This document shows, one piece after another, positions 1 through 7,977 of a stretch of DNA of 64,000 nucleotides. The stretch is from Anaerosomatales bacterium (GTDB lineage: Bacteria > Actinomycetota > Coriobacteriia > Anaerosomatales > Anaerosomataceae). Made by a program: the position numbers and the translations under genes. Below the pieces are notes generated by a model. The model did no database searches, had not been told where the DNA came from, and saw nothing but the letters and a program-made list of their open reading frames with translations. Each line of letters begins with the position of its first letter. Position 1 is the first letter of the stretch. The DNA lies in contig JASEEU010000006.1 in NCBI GenBank assembly GCA_030019445.1, positions 1-64,000 of the forward strand, given 5' to 3'.

Positions 1-1
1 G

Positions 2-448
2 CCGCCTCATGTCAGGCGGCCGGGCCTTCGTACACCACTACCGGGGACGTTAACCGGCAACGTGCGGACCATCGACGAGTCCAAGTGCATCGGATGCGAA
101 CGCTGCGTTCAGGCGTGCCCGTTCACGCCGTCCCGGGCGCTGTGGAATGCGGGTGAGAAGCACGCGCAGAAGTGCGACCTGTGCGCCGAGACGCCGTTCT
201 GGAACGAGACAGGTGGACCGGGCGGGAAGCAGGCGTGCGTAGAGGTATGTCCGATGAACGCGATCTCCTTCACAAGCGAGATCCCGGTGCAATCAGACGC
301 GGGCTACAACGTGAATCTTCGGCTCACCGATGCCACCGCGCAGGTAGGCAAGTGGCCCCTGGGCGACAACGGCGAGTACACGGATGCACAGATCGCTGCC
401 GCGCAAGCTGCGGCTGCTGCACGAGCGGCCGCCGCGGGCGGTCACTAG
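2..448 (+). CDS. 4Fe-4S dicluster subunit of AOR module 1 (5' end outside window)
   Basis: This is the C-terminal part of a four-cluster ferredoxin-like electron-transfer subunit, the partner of the AOR that starts 72 bases downstream. The visible Cys motifs are CIGCERCVQACP, CDLCAE and a later C-x-x-x-C pair (CVEVCP), the same spacing as the complete homologues at 21910, 32014 and 36135, which carry Tat signals. By analogy it relays electrons between the AOR and a membrane cytochrome b encoded off the left edge. The frame is open to the left edge, but codons before about position 58 do not resemble the family, whereas another frame looks slightly more like it (a Cys then Gly-rich stretch). 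An indel, a damaged gene or a poor contig end is possible. The tail is Ala-rich. Confidence 0.8.
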   Translation, partial: PPHVRRPGLRTPLPGTLTGNVRTIDESKCIGCERCVQACPFTPSRALWNAGEKHAQKCDLCAETPFWNETGGPGGKQACVEVCPMNAISFTSEIPVQSDAGYNVNLRLTDATAQVGKWPLGDNGEYTDAQIAAAQAAAAARAAAAGGH

Positions 449-520
449 CGCAGGCCACGACCGAACAGACGCGGACCGGCCGCGCGCCGGGACGCTTCGT
501 GAACGAGGAGGTTCAGGTAG

Positions 521-2605
521 ATGGCTAACGGATATGCTGGGAAGATCCTCGTCGTCGATCTCTCGAGTGGCGAGATCTCCAGCCTGGATACGGCGGACTA
601 CGCCGAGTACGGCGGTGGGCACGGTATGGGCTCAGCGGTCTTCTTCGACCTCTGCGAGGACAAGACGATCTCGGCTTTCGACCCCGCCAACGTGATCACG
701 TTCATGAGCGGCCCGATCCAGGGCACGCTCGCACCGTTCGGCGCAGGCCGCTGCGAGGTGCAGGCCATCGGTCCGCAGCCCTGGCCGGTCGAGTGGTTCA
801 CACGCTCGAACTTCGGCGGCCGCTTCTCGGGCATGCTCAAGTTCGCCGGCTGGGACGGTATCGCCGTAACCGGAAAGGCCGAGAAGCCCGTGTGGATCGA
901 CATCCGCGACAGCGACGTCACGGTGCGGGACGCGAGCGAGACCGGTGACGCGCTCTGGGGCCTCGGGACGTATGACGCCGAGTCGAGGATCTACGAGCTC
1001 GTTCGCGGCGGTGAAGAAAGCGATTGGACGACATACGGCGCGAGCCGCGATTCGGGCCGGTTGGCCCAGAACCCCGCCGTCGTCTCGTGCGGCCAGGCAG
1101 GCGAGAACCTCGTGCGCTACGCCGCGTTGATCCACGAAGGTGGCGGCGGTGCGGGCCAGGGCGGCTTCGGTGCGGTCTTCGGCTCCAAGAACCTTAAGGC
1201 CATCAGCGTCATCGGGACGGGACAGGTAGCGATCGCCGACCCGCAGGCCCTGATGGAGGCGCGCGCGTGGTGGCATGAGAACTACTTCGACTGGGACGAT
1301 TACAAGCCGAGCCTTCCCGGTCTGCACTCGTATGGCGAGGGTGGCGGAGGCGGAAACCAGAGCGGCGGTGCGCTCAGGAACGTCGGGCAGCGTCCAATCG
1401 GCTGCATGGGCTGCACGAAGCTGTGCCACGGCGGTCGTTCGGCGACCGCCGAGATGCCCGGCAGCAGCTGCTTCGACACCTGGTACCAGGCGCAGTCGGG
1501 TGTCATGTGGGGCAACCCTGCGGCAAGCCCATCCAACACCGACCTGCTGCAGCAGTACGGCATCAACGCGTGGGAGCCGAGCATGCAGCTTCCCTGGCTG
1601 GTGGGTCTCTACAAGCAGGGAATCCTCGGGCCCGGCAAGGAGATCGACTCGAACCTGCCCTTCGACCAGGTGGGTTCCGACGCTTTCAACGCCGCGTTCC
1701 TCGATTGCATCGTGAACGGGACTGACATCGGCGCTGACCTCAAAGAGGGAGCCGCGCGGGCGGCGACCAAGTGGGGCCGCTACGAGCAGGACGTCACGAG
1801 CGGTGACCTCGCCATCGCGATGCACGGCTACGCGCACCACTACGACGCACGTACCGAATTCGAGTGGGGAGCCGGCTCAGCCCTCGGTGATCGGGATATC
1901 AACGAGCACGACATCACCTGGGTGCTCTACTGGCACACGTCGATGGCGCCGCTCTACGGTCAGCCGCAAGCGCTCCCGGCCAAGGAGATGGTCGAGATGA
2001 TCGGCGCCACGCTGTTGCCGTACGCCGATCCGATGATGCTCGACTTCTCGGACGAGGGCATCTACTCGGACAACTTCGTCAAGTTCGTCAGCTGGCACAG
2101 GGCGTACACACGGTTCTGGAAGCAGTCGGCGATGTACTGCGACTGGGGCATCACCGACTGGCTCAACCCGTGGGCAGACGGCTACAAGGGGCTGACGCCG
2201 GAGATCGAGCCGCGGTTCTACAACGCGGTCACCGGGAGCGATACGTCGTTCGAGCAGGGCGTCGAGATGGGCACCAAGATCTGGAATCTCGACCGCGCCA
2301 TCTGGTACCTGCAGGGTCGGAAGCCCGAACACGACCTGCTCGCGGAGTGGCAGTTCCGCCGGCAGACACCCGCCGCTCACTCCACGTACGAGATCCCGTA
2401 CATCATGCCCGTCTACGAGAACGGCGAGTGGGCCTACAAGAACCTGTGGGGTCGCACGCTCGATCACGCGAAGTACGACGACTTCCTGAAGCGCTACTAC
2501 GCGTTCGAGGGCTGGGACGCGAACGGCTGCCCGACGGCGGAGACGCTCAAGAAGCATGGACTCGACAAGGCCGCTGACGAACTCGCCGCAGCAGGAATCG
2601 TGTAG
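521..2605 (+). CDS. Aldehyde:ferredoxin oxidoreductase family protein (AOR 1)
   Basis: A 694-residue protein of the tungsten/molybdenum bis-pyranopterin AOR family, which oxidises aldehydes to acids or runs the reverse. The N-terminal cofactor domain shows the family pattern TRSNFGGRF near residue 96. The [4Fe-4S] ligands are C295-x2-C298-x3-C302 (GCMGCTKLC) with a fourth Cys at C540 (YCDWG). The start is supported by GAGGAGG upstream. It has no signal peptide of its own, so if it is exported it must travel with the Tat-dependent Fe-S partner upstream. It is one of four AORs in the window and is clearly diverged from the other three. The substrate cannot be told from sequence; distant AOR-fold enzymes such as BamB of benzoyl-CoA reductase are an alternative, though the operon differs. 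Confidence 0.92.
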   Translation: MANGYAGKILVVDLSSGEISSLDTADYAEYGGGHGMGSAVFFDLCEDKTISAFDPANVITFMSGPIQGTLAPFGAGRCEVQAIGPQPWPVEWFTRSNFGGRFSGMLKFAGWDGIAVTGKAEKPVWIDIRDSDVTVRDASETGDALWGLGTYDAESRIYELVRGGEESDWTTYGASRDSGRLAQNPAVVSCGQAGENLVRYAALIHEGGGGAGQGGFGAVFGSKNLKAISVIGTGQVAIADPQALMEARAWWHENYFDWDDYKPSLPGLHSYGEGGGGGNQSGGALRNVGQRPIGCMGCTKLCHGGRSATAEMPGSSCFDTWYQAQSGVMWGNPAASPSNTDLLQQYGINAWEPSMQLPWLVGLYKQGILGPGKEIDSNLPFDQVGSDAFNAAFLDCIVNGTDIGADLKEGAARAATKWGRYEQDVTSGDLAIAMHGYAHHYDARTEFEWGAGSALGDRDINEHDITWVLYWHTSMAPLYGQPQALPAKEMVEMIGATLLPYADPMMLDFSDEGIYSDNFVKFVSWHRAYTRFWKQSAMYCDWGITDWLNPWADGYKGLTPEIEPRFYNAVTGSDTSFEQGVEMGTKIWNLDRAIWYLQGRKPEHDLLAEWQFRRQTPAAHSTYEIPYIMPVYENGEWAYKNLWGRTLDHAKYDDFLKRYYAFEGWDANGCPTAETLKKHGLDKAADELAAAGIV

Positions 2606-2607
2606 CC

Positions 2608-3072
2608 ATGGCTATGGAATTCGTCACTGTCGATGCGAAGCTCGCGATTCCGGGTGTAGAGGCGGCGCGCGCCTTCCTGCAGGAGTGCGGCTTCGATGAC
2701 CGGCTCGTCGGCGTGCTCATGAAGGCGAGCGGCATGCTTCCGATGGATCTCTACTCGCTGGAGCACGTGCTGAGCTTCTTCGCCTACGACAACAGCGATG
2801 CCATCGGCGATGAAGCCGCCGTGTTCCAGGAGCGCAGACTGGGCGTGTCCTACCTGGCTCCCGGGCGGCTTGCCCGGTGGATCAGCGAGGTCGTCGGCGA
2901 TCGAGAGCTGGCCGAGGCCATAGAGGTGGAGGCTGCCAGGATCGAGGATCCTCACGTCTACCCTCCGCGTATGCGCATCATGCGCGAGCTGGTTTCCGCG
3001 CGGGTTCTGCAATGCTACGAAGTCCTCGGCATCGACATGGAAGCGGAGACGGCGAGCGCCACCTCGCGGTAG
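2608..3072 (+). CDS. AOR-associated small protein, module 1
   Basis: A 154-residue soluble, mostly helical protein, two bases after the AOR stop. It belongs to a family that follows every AOR in this window (24804, 34836, 39079). The shared features are an early RLVG (here DDRLVGVLM), a YSL/HSL-type motif, and W-[IL]-x-x-x-x-GDxELAxAI in the middle. It has no Cys motif, membrane segment or nucleotide-binding loop. Length, helical character and fixed position directly after a Tat-linked metalloenzyme recall TorD/NarJ-type maturation chaperones, but I see no sequence homology to them. Function is therefore inferred from context only. Start is ATG 2608; ATG 2614 is also possible. Confidence 0.78.
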   Translation: MAMEFVTVDAKLAIPGVEAARAFLQECGFDDRLVGVLMKASGMLPMDLYSLEHVLSFFAYDNSDAIGDEAAVFQERRLGVSYLAPGRLARWISEVVGDRELAEAIEVEAARIEDPHVYPPRMRIMRELVSARVLQCYEVLGIDMEAETASATSR

Positions 3073-3116
3073 GCGCTCGGCAGCAACGTCTCTGATGCCT
3101 GCGGGGCGGCGTAAGC

Positions 3117-3153
3117 CGGGTGGTGACCGTGTTTGACACGCGGTCACCACCCG
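3117..3153 (+). terminator. 13-bp perfect hairpin after AOR unit 1
   Basis: CGGGTGGTGACCG at 3117-3129 pairs perfectly with 3141-3153 across an 11-base loop. It lies 45 bases after the small AOR protein and before the dehydrogenase start. There is no T-run, as in many high-GC terminators, so an attenuator or operator role is also possible. Confidence 0.55.
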
Positions 3154-3204
3154 AGCCGCCGGTCCCCCCATCCGGGGCAGGGTCGCGAGAAAGGGGTCAG
3201 GGAA

Positions 3205-4026
3205 GTGGATACGACTCGAGAGACGATCGTCGTCACTGGCGTCGGCGGCATGGGCGTCGCCATCGCCCGTCGCTTGGGAGCGGGCCGCACGCTCGTGCTT
3301 GCGGACTTCGCCAAGGGACTGCTCGAGCAAGTGACCGAACAGTTGCGGGGCGAGGGGCACGACGTCCATGCGGTCAGAACCGACATATCCCGGCTGGAGT
3401 CTGTGCGGGAGTTGGTCGCCAAGGCCGATGCGGTCGGCGACTTCCGTGCCGTCGTGCACACAGCGGGGCTGTCGCCGGTGCAGGCCAGTCCGGCGGCGAT
3501 CGTATCGGTCGATGTGATGGGCACCGCGTACGTGCTCGACGCGTTTTGTGAGATCGCCCGACCTGGCAGCGTCGCAGTCTGCATCGCCAGCATGGCGGGG
3601 ACGATGGCCGAGCTGCCCCCCGAGACTGAGCACGCGCTTGCCGTCACGCCGTCAGCGGAGCTCGAGAAGCTGCCGGTGCTCGACCCGGCGAACCTCGATC
3701 CGGGAACGGCATACTCGATCGCCAAGCGTGCGAACCAGGCGCGGGTCAGGGCGATGTCGGTCGTGTGGGGCGCACGGGGCGGTCGTGTCGTATCGGTAAG
3801 CCCCGGTGTCATCTCCACGCCGATGGGCCAGCAGGAGTTGGCGGGTCCCTCGGGCGATCAGATGCGGGCAATGATCGCCGCATCGGGCGTCAAGCGCATT
3901 GGCACGCCCGACGACATCGCAGTGGCAGTGGAGTTCCTTGTCGGTCACGGAGCGTCGTTCATCACTGGGACCGACATCCTCGTCGACGGAGGGACGGTCG
4001 CGGCGCTAGCGTACGGTCGCCGGTGA
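3205..4026 (+). CDS. Short-chain dehydrogenase/reductase (SDR)
   Basis: A classical SDR of 273 residues with a Rossmann fold. The cofactor loop TGVGGMG is at residues 11-17, the substrate-proximal Ser is S129 (IASM), and the catalytic pair is Y170-x3-K174 (YSIAK). The C-terminal FITGTDILVDGG is typical of the family. A GTG start at 3205 is chosen because AAGGGG precedes it at suitable distance; an upstream extension lacks the fold. NAD(P)-linked oxidation or reduction of an alcohol/carbonyl is expected, with unknown substrate. Its position after an AOR unit suggests shared alcohol/aldehyde metabolism, but the hairpin at 3117 could separate transcription. Confidence 0.88.
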   Translation: MDTTRETIVVTGVGGMGVAIARRLGAGRTLVLADFAKGLLEQVTEQLRGEGHDVHAVRTDISRLESVRELVAKADAVGDFRAVVHTAGLSPVQASPAAIVSVDVMGTAYVLDAFCEIARPGSVAVCIASMAGTMAELPPETEHALAVTPSAELEKLPVLDPANLDPGTAYSIAKRANQARVRAMSVVWGARGGRVVSVSPGVISTPMGQQELAGPSGDQMRAMIAASGVKRIGTPDDIAVAVEFLVGHGASFITGTDILVDGGTVAALAYGRR

Positions 4027-4072
4027 CGGGCTGCAGGGCGCTACTCTCGATGCACACCCGGGAAGGAGTGAC

Positions 4073-4507
4073 GTGTATATCGAACAAGCACTTGACGCGG
4101 CGCGCGAGCGCCTCGCTCCGATGATGGCAGGTCAGGTGAGCGACTGGCTCGCCAGGGCAAACCGTCTACTGGGGCCTGCAGCGGCTCAGGGTCTCATCAA
4201 CTCGCCGACGATCCACGCGCAGGTCGCGGAGTTCATCCTCGACGAGATCCGCGCGCGCGGAGCCTTGTGCGCTGAAGCGGTGATGGCAGGGGATGACGCT
4301 GAGACGAGCGGCGCGTCTCCGGAAGTCCTGGCCGCCGCCGCCGATCTGCTGCTCGGAGAGCACATCGATGACCTCGCGCGCATGCGGGACGGATTCGCGG
4401 ATCTTGGTCGCGGCCAGACCATCCCCTCGCTGGTCAGGTGTCTCTCAGAGGGTCGTCGCGCTATCGAGGAGCGCATCAGCGCCGCGACGCTGCAGGTCGC
4501 CGACTGA
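4073..4507 (+). CDS. Uncharacterised helical protein
   Basis: A 144-residue protein that I do not recognise. It starts at GTG 4073 with GGAAGGAG just upstream. The sequence is predicted largely alpha-helical and amphipathic, without membrane segments, Cys motifs or a signal peptide. It follows the SDR by 46 bases and is the last gene before a strong terminator, so it probably belongs to the same transcription unit. It is not clearly related to the small AOR-associated proteins; it lacks their RLVG and GDxELAxAI signatures. A four-helix binding or regulatory protein is possible, but nothing here supports a specific role. Confidence 0.65.
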   Translation: MYIEQALDAARERLAPMMAGQVSDWLARANRLLGPAAAQGLINSPTIHAQVAEFILDEIRARGALCAEAVMAGDDAETSGASPEVLAAAADLLLGEHIDDLARMRDGFADLGRGQTIPSLVRCLSEGRRAIEERISAATLQVAD

Positions 4508-4557
4508 ATGCGGCCCGCCGCTCTCTGTCGTGAGCCGACCGATCAGGTCGCGCCGTT

Positions 4558-4592
4558 CCCCGCAGCCCGGGCCAGAGTCCCGGGTTGCGGGG
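4558..4592 (+). terminator. 14-bp GC hairpin
   Basis: Positions 4558-4571 pair with 4579-4592 (CCCCGCAGCCCGGG with one G-T wobble) around a 7-base loop, 50 bases after the stop at 4507. It is the likely end of the transcription unit beginning with AOR 1 or the SDR. Confidence 0.6.
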
Positions 4593-4654
4593 AGCCGGCG
4601 GGCGCAGTCCGCCTCTCGGCTCCGAGGCCCCTGTTCGGCGCACATACACAGCAC

Positions 4655-4710
4655 ACGTCTCGGTGCATCGGGTTTCATGCCGGGAACCGGTCCGCCTCCT
4701 TGGGAGACGT
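4655..4710 (+). ncRNA. Structured RNA element, copy 1
   Basis: This 56-base element matches the copy at 25336-25391. Outer stem P1 is ACGTCTC (4655-4661) with GAGACGT (4704-4710). Inner stem P2 is ATCGG (4667-4671) with CCGGT (4687-4691). The P2 loop contains TGCCGG and the P2-to-P1 junction ends CCTCCTTGG; both strings are identical in the other copy, while the stems differ by compensating changes. G-U pairs in both copies are consistent only with the plus strand. It sits between two terminator hairpins with no plus-strand gene directly downstream, which suggests a stand-alone or 3'-UTR RNA rather than a leader. The family is not one I can name. Confidence 0.55.
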
Positions 4711-4751
4711 GAGCACCCACACAACCCCCGCGAAGCGCCGACGGGAAGGCC

Positions 4752-4781
4752 GGGGCCGGGCCGCCAGCAAGGCCCGGCCCC
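4752..4781 (-). terminator. 11-bp GC hairpin, probably bidirectional
   Basis: GGGGCCGGGCC at 4752-4762 pairs perfectly with 4771-4781 around an 8-base loop. It lies 10 bases beyond the stop of the reverse-strand lipoprotein gene and would also end any plus-strand transcript carrying the RNA element at 4655. Confidence 0.65.
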
Positions 4782-4791
4782 ACCTCGGCTG

Positions 4792-5406
4792 CTACTCCTC
4801 GTTCCTCATGTACGAGTAGCCGAGACGACCCTCGGCATCGGTGGCGACGTGCAGGCGTCGCGGCGCGTCCGGGTCCCCGAACCGGTAGTCACCCTGCATC
4901 ACCCCGCCGGTCGCCTTCCACGTGTAGATCTCAGCGATGTCGGTCGCGTCCTCGCCGATCGCCTCGATCATCTTCGTGGCAAGCGCGAGGTACTCTGCCT
5001 TGTCGGCGTCGGTGAACGCGTCGGGCGTCGCGCTGTCGACGTCCACCGCGTCGTCGGTGTACGTCCACTCCCACTCGCCGTCGACATCGCGGTGGGTGAT
5101 GGTGATCGTCGCGACCTCGCCCGTCCACTTCACCGCGCCGTAGCCCTCCATGCTCTGCAGGACCTCGTATGTCCCATCGGCGACGGTGAGGCCGTAGCGC
5201 TCGAGGCCGACGCCGAGCAGCGCCTGGTAGAGGGCCTCATCGGCGAGGGGTGGCGGGGACTCCTCGGCAACCGAGTCGCGCGTCGTGCCGGTGTCCTCGG
5301 GCGTGGTGGTCTCCGCCGTCTCCGTGGGCTTCCCGGAGCAACCGGCGAGCAGGGCGATGACGAGCATGGCAGCGAGCGCGAGAAGTGCCGGTGTGCGAGG
5401 GCGCAT
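4792..5406 (-). CDS. Small lipoprotein of unknown function
   Basis: A 204-residue predicted lipoprotein. The N-terminus has two Arg, a hydrophobic core and the lipobox LLAGC, followed by a Thr/Glu-rich linker of about 30 residues and then a compact domain rich in beta strands with WTGEVATITITHRD. ATG 5406 is chosen because it places the signal peptide at the N-terminus and has GGGAGAG upstream; a longer reading has no signal. It should be anchored on the outer face of the membrane. I recognise no family. The gene is alone on the reverse strand, divergent from the flavodoxin-ferredoxin gene. Confidence 0.78.
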   Translation of the reverse strand: MRPRTPALLALAAMLVIALLAGCSGKPTETAETTTPEDTGTTRDSVAEESPPPLADEALYQALLGVGLERYGLTVADGTYEVLQSMEGYGAVKWTGEVATITITHRDVDGEWEWTYTDDAVDVDSATPDAFTDADKAEYLALATKMIEAIGEDATDIAEIYTWKATGGVMQGDYRFGDPDAPRRLHVATDAEGRLGYSYMRNEE

Positions 5407-5545
5407 GGTCTCTCCCGTCCGTCGAGGTCGGGTCAAGTCTAGCCGAGACGAACACCGCGCGGCGAGCGTGGACGCGAGGTCCTTCATGTGGGTATACGCC
5501 CCATAAGGGGGCGGCGCGTCAGGCAGCGCCGTCGGGGTGGCAGGG

Positions 5546-6469
5546 ATGCGCGCGCTCGTCATCTACTGGTCGATCTCCGGCACCACCCGGGCCGTCGCTC
5601 AGAGCATCGCGAACGGGCTCGAGTCGGCTGGTGCCGACGCGGTCCTGCACGATCTCGCCAAGGGCGATCCGCCCGACCCCACGACGGCCGACATCATCGG
5701 ACTCGGCTGTCCCGTGCACTACTTCCGCATGGCGGCTCCCGCGGCCCAGGCCGCGGCCGCGTTGCGCGGGCTCGACGGGCGGTCGGGCTTCGCGTTCGTC
5801 GTGCACGGGACGTATCGGGGTGTGGCGCTCAACAGGGCCCGCGCGGCTCTGCGCCGGGCGGGCGCCCGGGAGATCGGCGTGTTCAGCTGCCGCGGCGACG
5901 ACCGGTTCTTGGGCTACACGCGGCGCGGCTATGAGTTCTCTCCAGGTCGCCCGAACGGTGAGGACCTGGATCGGGCAGAACGCTTTGGCGCCGGTCTGGT
6001 GAGCGCGCACTTCTCGGCGCTGGCGGGGGCGCCTCCGCCGCTGCCACCCGAGGACCGTTCGCCCGGATGGGTGTACGCCGCCGAGCGCCTTGCCCTCGAA
6101 CGCCATCTCGTCCACGCGGTCTACTCGCGCTTCATGAGCGCCGCGACCCAGCGCTGTACACGGTGCGGCCGGTGCGCCCGCGTGTGCCCGACGACCAACA
6201 TCCGGTGGGCGAAGGGAGAAGTCCCTGCCTGGGGTCGGGAGTGCATACTCTGTCTCTCCTGTGCCGAGACCTGCCCGGAAGGCGCGGTGCGCTCGCCTCT
6301 CGATTGGCCGGTCTTCAGCCCATTCCTCGACTACAACGTGCGCCATGCGGCGCGAGATCCAGGGATAGAGCACGCGCGGGTCCGGCTCGTGAGGGGCCGG
6401 CTCCAACGGACAGCCGAGACAGACGGGCTGTCACCGACGGGAGGGGACCAGGATGGAGACGACGAGTGA
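5546..6469 (+). CDS. Flavodoxin/ferredoxin fusion (EFR1-type)
   Basis: A 307-residue electron-transfer protein. The N-terminal flavodoxin-like domain has the FMN phosphate loop SISGTTR at residues 9-15. The C-terminal 2[4Fe-4S] ferredoxin domain has C204, C207, C210, C214 and C233, C236, C239, C243 (CTRCGRCARVCP and CILCLSCAETCP). This is the layout of the EFR1 family found in anaerobes. ATG 5546 with GGGGTGG upstream is preferred to GTG 5537. Its last 17 bases overlap the aminotransferase gene, implying translational coupling, so it probably supplies or accepts low-potential electrons for the amino-acid pathway encoded next. Confidence 0.88.
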   Translation: MRALVIYWSISGTTRAVAQSIANGLESAGADAVLHDLAKGDPPDPTTADIIGLGCPVHYFRMAAPAAQAAAALRGLDGRSGFAFVVHGTYRGVALNRARAALRRAGAREIGVFSCRGDDRFLGYTRRGYEFSPGRPNGEDLDRAERFGAGLVSAHFSALAGAPPPLPPEDRSPGWVYAAERLALERHLVHAVYSRFMSAATQRCTRCGRCARVCPTTNIRWAKGEVPAWGRECILCLSCAETCPEGAVRSPLDWPVFSPFLDYNVRHAARDPGIEHARVRLVRGRLQRTAETDGLSPTGGDQDGDDE

Positions 6470-7811
6470 CGCCATCACGCTGGAGGATGCGCTACGCCTC
6501 TCGAAGAGCGAGAGCATCGGGCTGTATCGGGAGCACGTGAACCCCGGGTTGTGCACGCTGCTCGGCATCATCGGCTTCGACCGGCGCTTCGTCGCAGCTC
6601 ACGGCACGACGGTCGTGGACGATCGAGGCGTGGAGTACCTGGACTTCCTCGGCGGCTACGGAGCGCTCAACTTCGGCCATAACCACCCCGAGATCGTGGC
6701 GGCCGTCCGCGCGGTGGAGGACATGCCCAACCTCCTGCAGGCGAGCATCGGCTGCCTCGTGGGCCCGCTCGGGGCGAGCCTGGCGGCCATCCTGCCGGGA
6801 GAGCTCAGCCGGAGCTTCTTCTGCAACAGCGGTGCCGAGGCCGTGGAAGGCGCGCTCAAGCTGGCGCGCGTCGCGACCGGACGCACGGACTTCGTCTACG
6901 CCGACGGGTCGTTCCACGGCAAGTCGTTCGGTGCGCTCTCGGTCACCGGTCGCACGAAGTACCAGGAGCCGTTCGCCCCGCTCGTCCCGGGGTGCCACAT
7001 GGTCCCGTTCGGCGATGTCGATGCGCTCGGACGCGCGCTTGACGAGCACGAGTGCGCGGCCTTCATCATCGAGCCGATCCAGGGCGAAGGCGGCATCGTG
7101 GTCCCGCCTGACGGCTACATGGCCGCGGTGGCCGAGAAGTGCCGTGAAGCCGGCGCGATGCTGATCGCCGATGAGATCCAGACCGGCCTTGGGCGGACGG
7201 GCGCCGTGTTCGCGGTGGAGCACGAGGGGGTCGTGCCGGACATCATGACGACCGCGAAGAGCCTGGGCGGCGGCGTGATGCCGCTCGGCGCCTTCTCGAC
7301 GAGCGCGCCGGTGTGGGACCGCGGCTTCGGCGGGACGGAGCGTTGCGCGCTGCACACCTCCACGTTCGGCGGCAACGCGCGCGCGATGGCCGCCGGCCTC
7401 AAGGCGATCGAGATACTCGTCCGGGACGACCTCGCGAATGCCGCTGCCGTCAAAGGCGCGCGGCTCAGACGGGAGCTCGACCGGATCGCCGAGGAGAGCG
7501 CGCTCATCAAGGAGGTGCGGGGGCGGGGATTGATGCTCGGCATCGAGTTCTACGAGCCGCGTGTCGCTAAGAAGCTATCCGCCGAGTACCTCGCCGCGTC
7601 GGTCGCTGGGCTGCTCCTCGAGGAGCACGGGATCATCACCGCATACACGCTCAACAACCCCAACGTCATCCGGCTGGAGCCGCCGCTGACCGTGACGGAC
7701 GAGGAGATCGACCGCGCCATCGCGGCGATCGACGCCGTGGTCCGCAAGCATCACGGGTTTGCGGGCGTGATGGCGGGTCTCGGCAAGACCATGCTCTCGC
7801 GGCATCGCTGA
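6453..7811 (+). CDS. Class III PLP-dependent aminotransferase
   Basis: A 452-residue aminotransferase of the ornithine/putrescine/acetylornithine group. The PLP lysine is K269 in TTAKSLGGG; the carboxylate and PLP-contact motifs EPIQGEGG (207-214) and IADEIQTGLGRTG (238-250) are intact. It should move the terminal amino group of a diamine or omega-amino acid to 2-oxoglutarate. The start overlaps the preceding gene and has GGGAGGGGACC upstream. With a GlmL-like protein and an ornithine-racemase-like enzyme downstream, ornithine or a related diamino acid is the most likely substrate, though 4-aminobutyrate or putrescine cannot be excluded. Confidence 0.9.
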   Translation: METTSDAITLEDALRLSKSESIGLYREHVNPGLCTLLGIIGFDRRFVAAHGTTVVDDRGVEYLDFLGGYGALNFGHNHPEIVAAVRAVEDMPNLLQASIGCLVGPLGASLAAILPGELSRSFFCNSGAEAVEGALKLARVATGRTDFVYADGSFHGKSFGALSVTGRTKYQEPFAPLVPGCHMVPFGDVDALGRALDEHECAAFIIEPIQGEGGIVVPPDGYMAAVAEKCREAGAMLIADEIQTGLGRTGAVFAVEHEGVVPDIMTTAKSLGGGVMPLGAFSTSAPVWDRGFGGTERCALHTSTFGGNARAMAAGLKAIEILVRDDLANAAAVKGARLRRELDRIAEESALIKEVRGRGLMLGIEFYEPRVAKKLSAEYLAASVAGLLLEEHGIITAYTLNNPNVIRLEPPLTVTDEEIDRAIAAIDAVVRKHHGFAGVMAGLGKTMLSRHR

Positions 7812-7977
7812 GAGCGTCGCGTGTGCCGGGATCGTCCCCGTCGTCGTGTCGGCGGCAGGCGCACTCCTGCTACCATCACATCATGTACCGGCGATCCCAC
7901 AGCACGCTTCCCGGTCCGGCAGGCGCCGCCGCGTTGTGCGCGGCGCGCCGGTGCTCGTACCGCGCCGGAGGCCCGTC

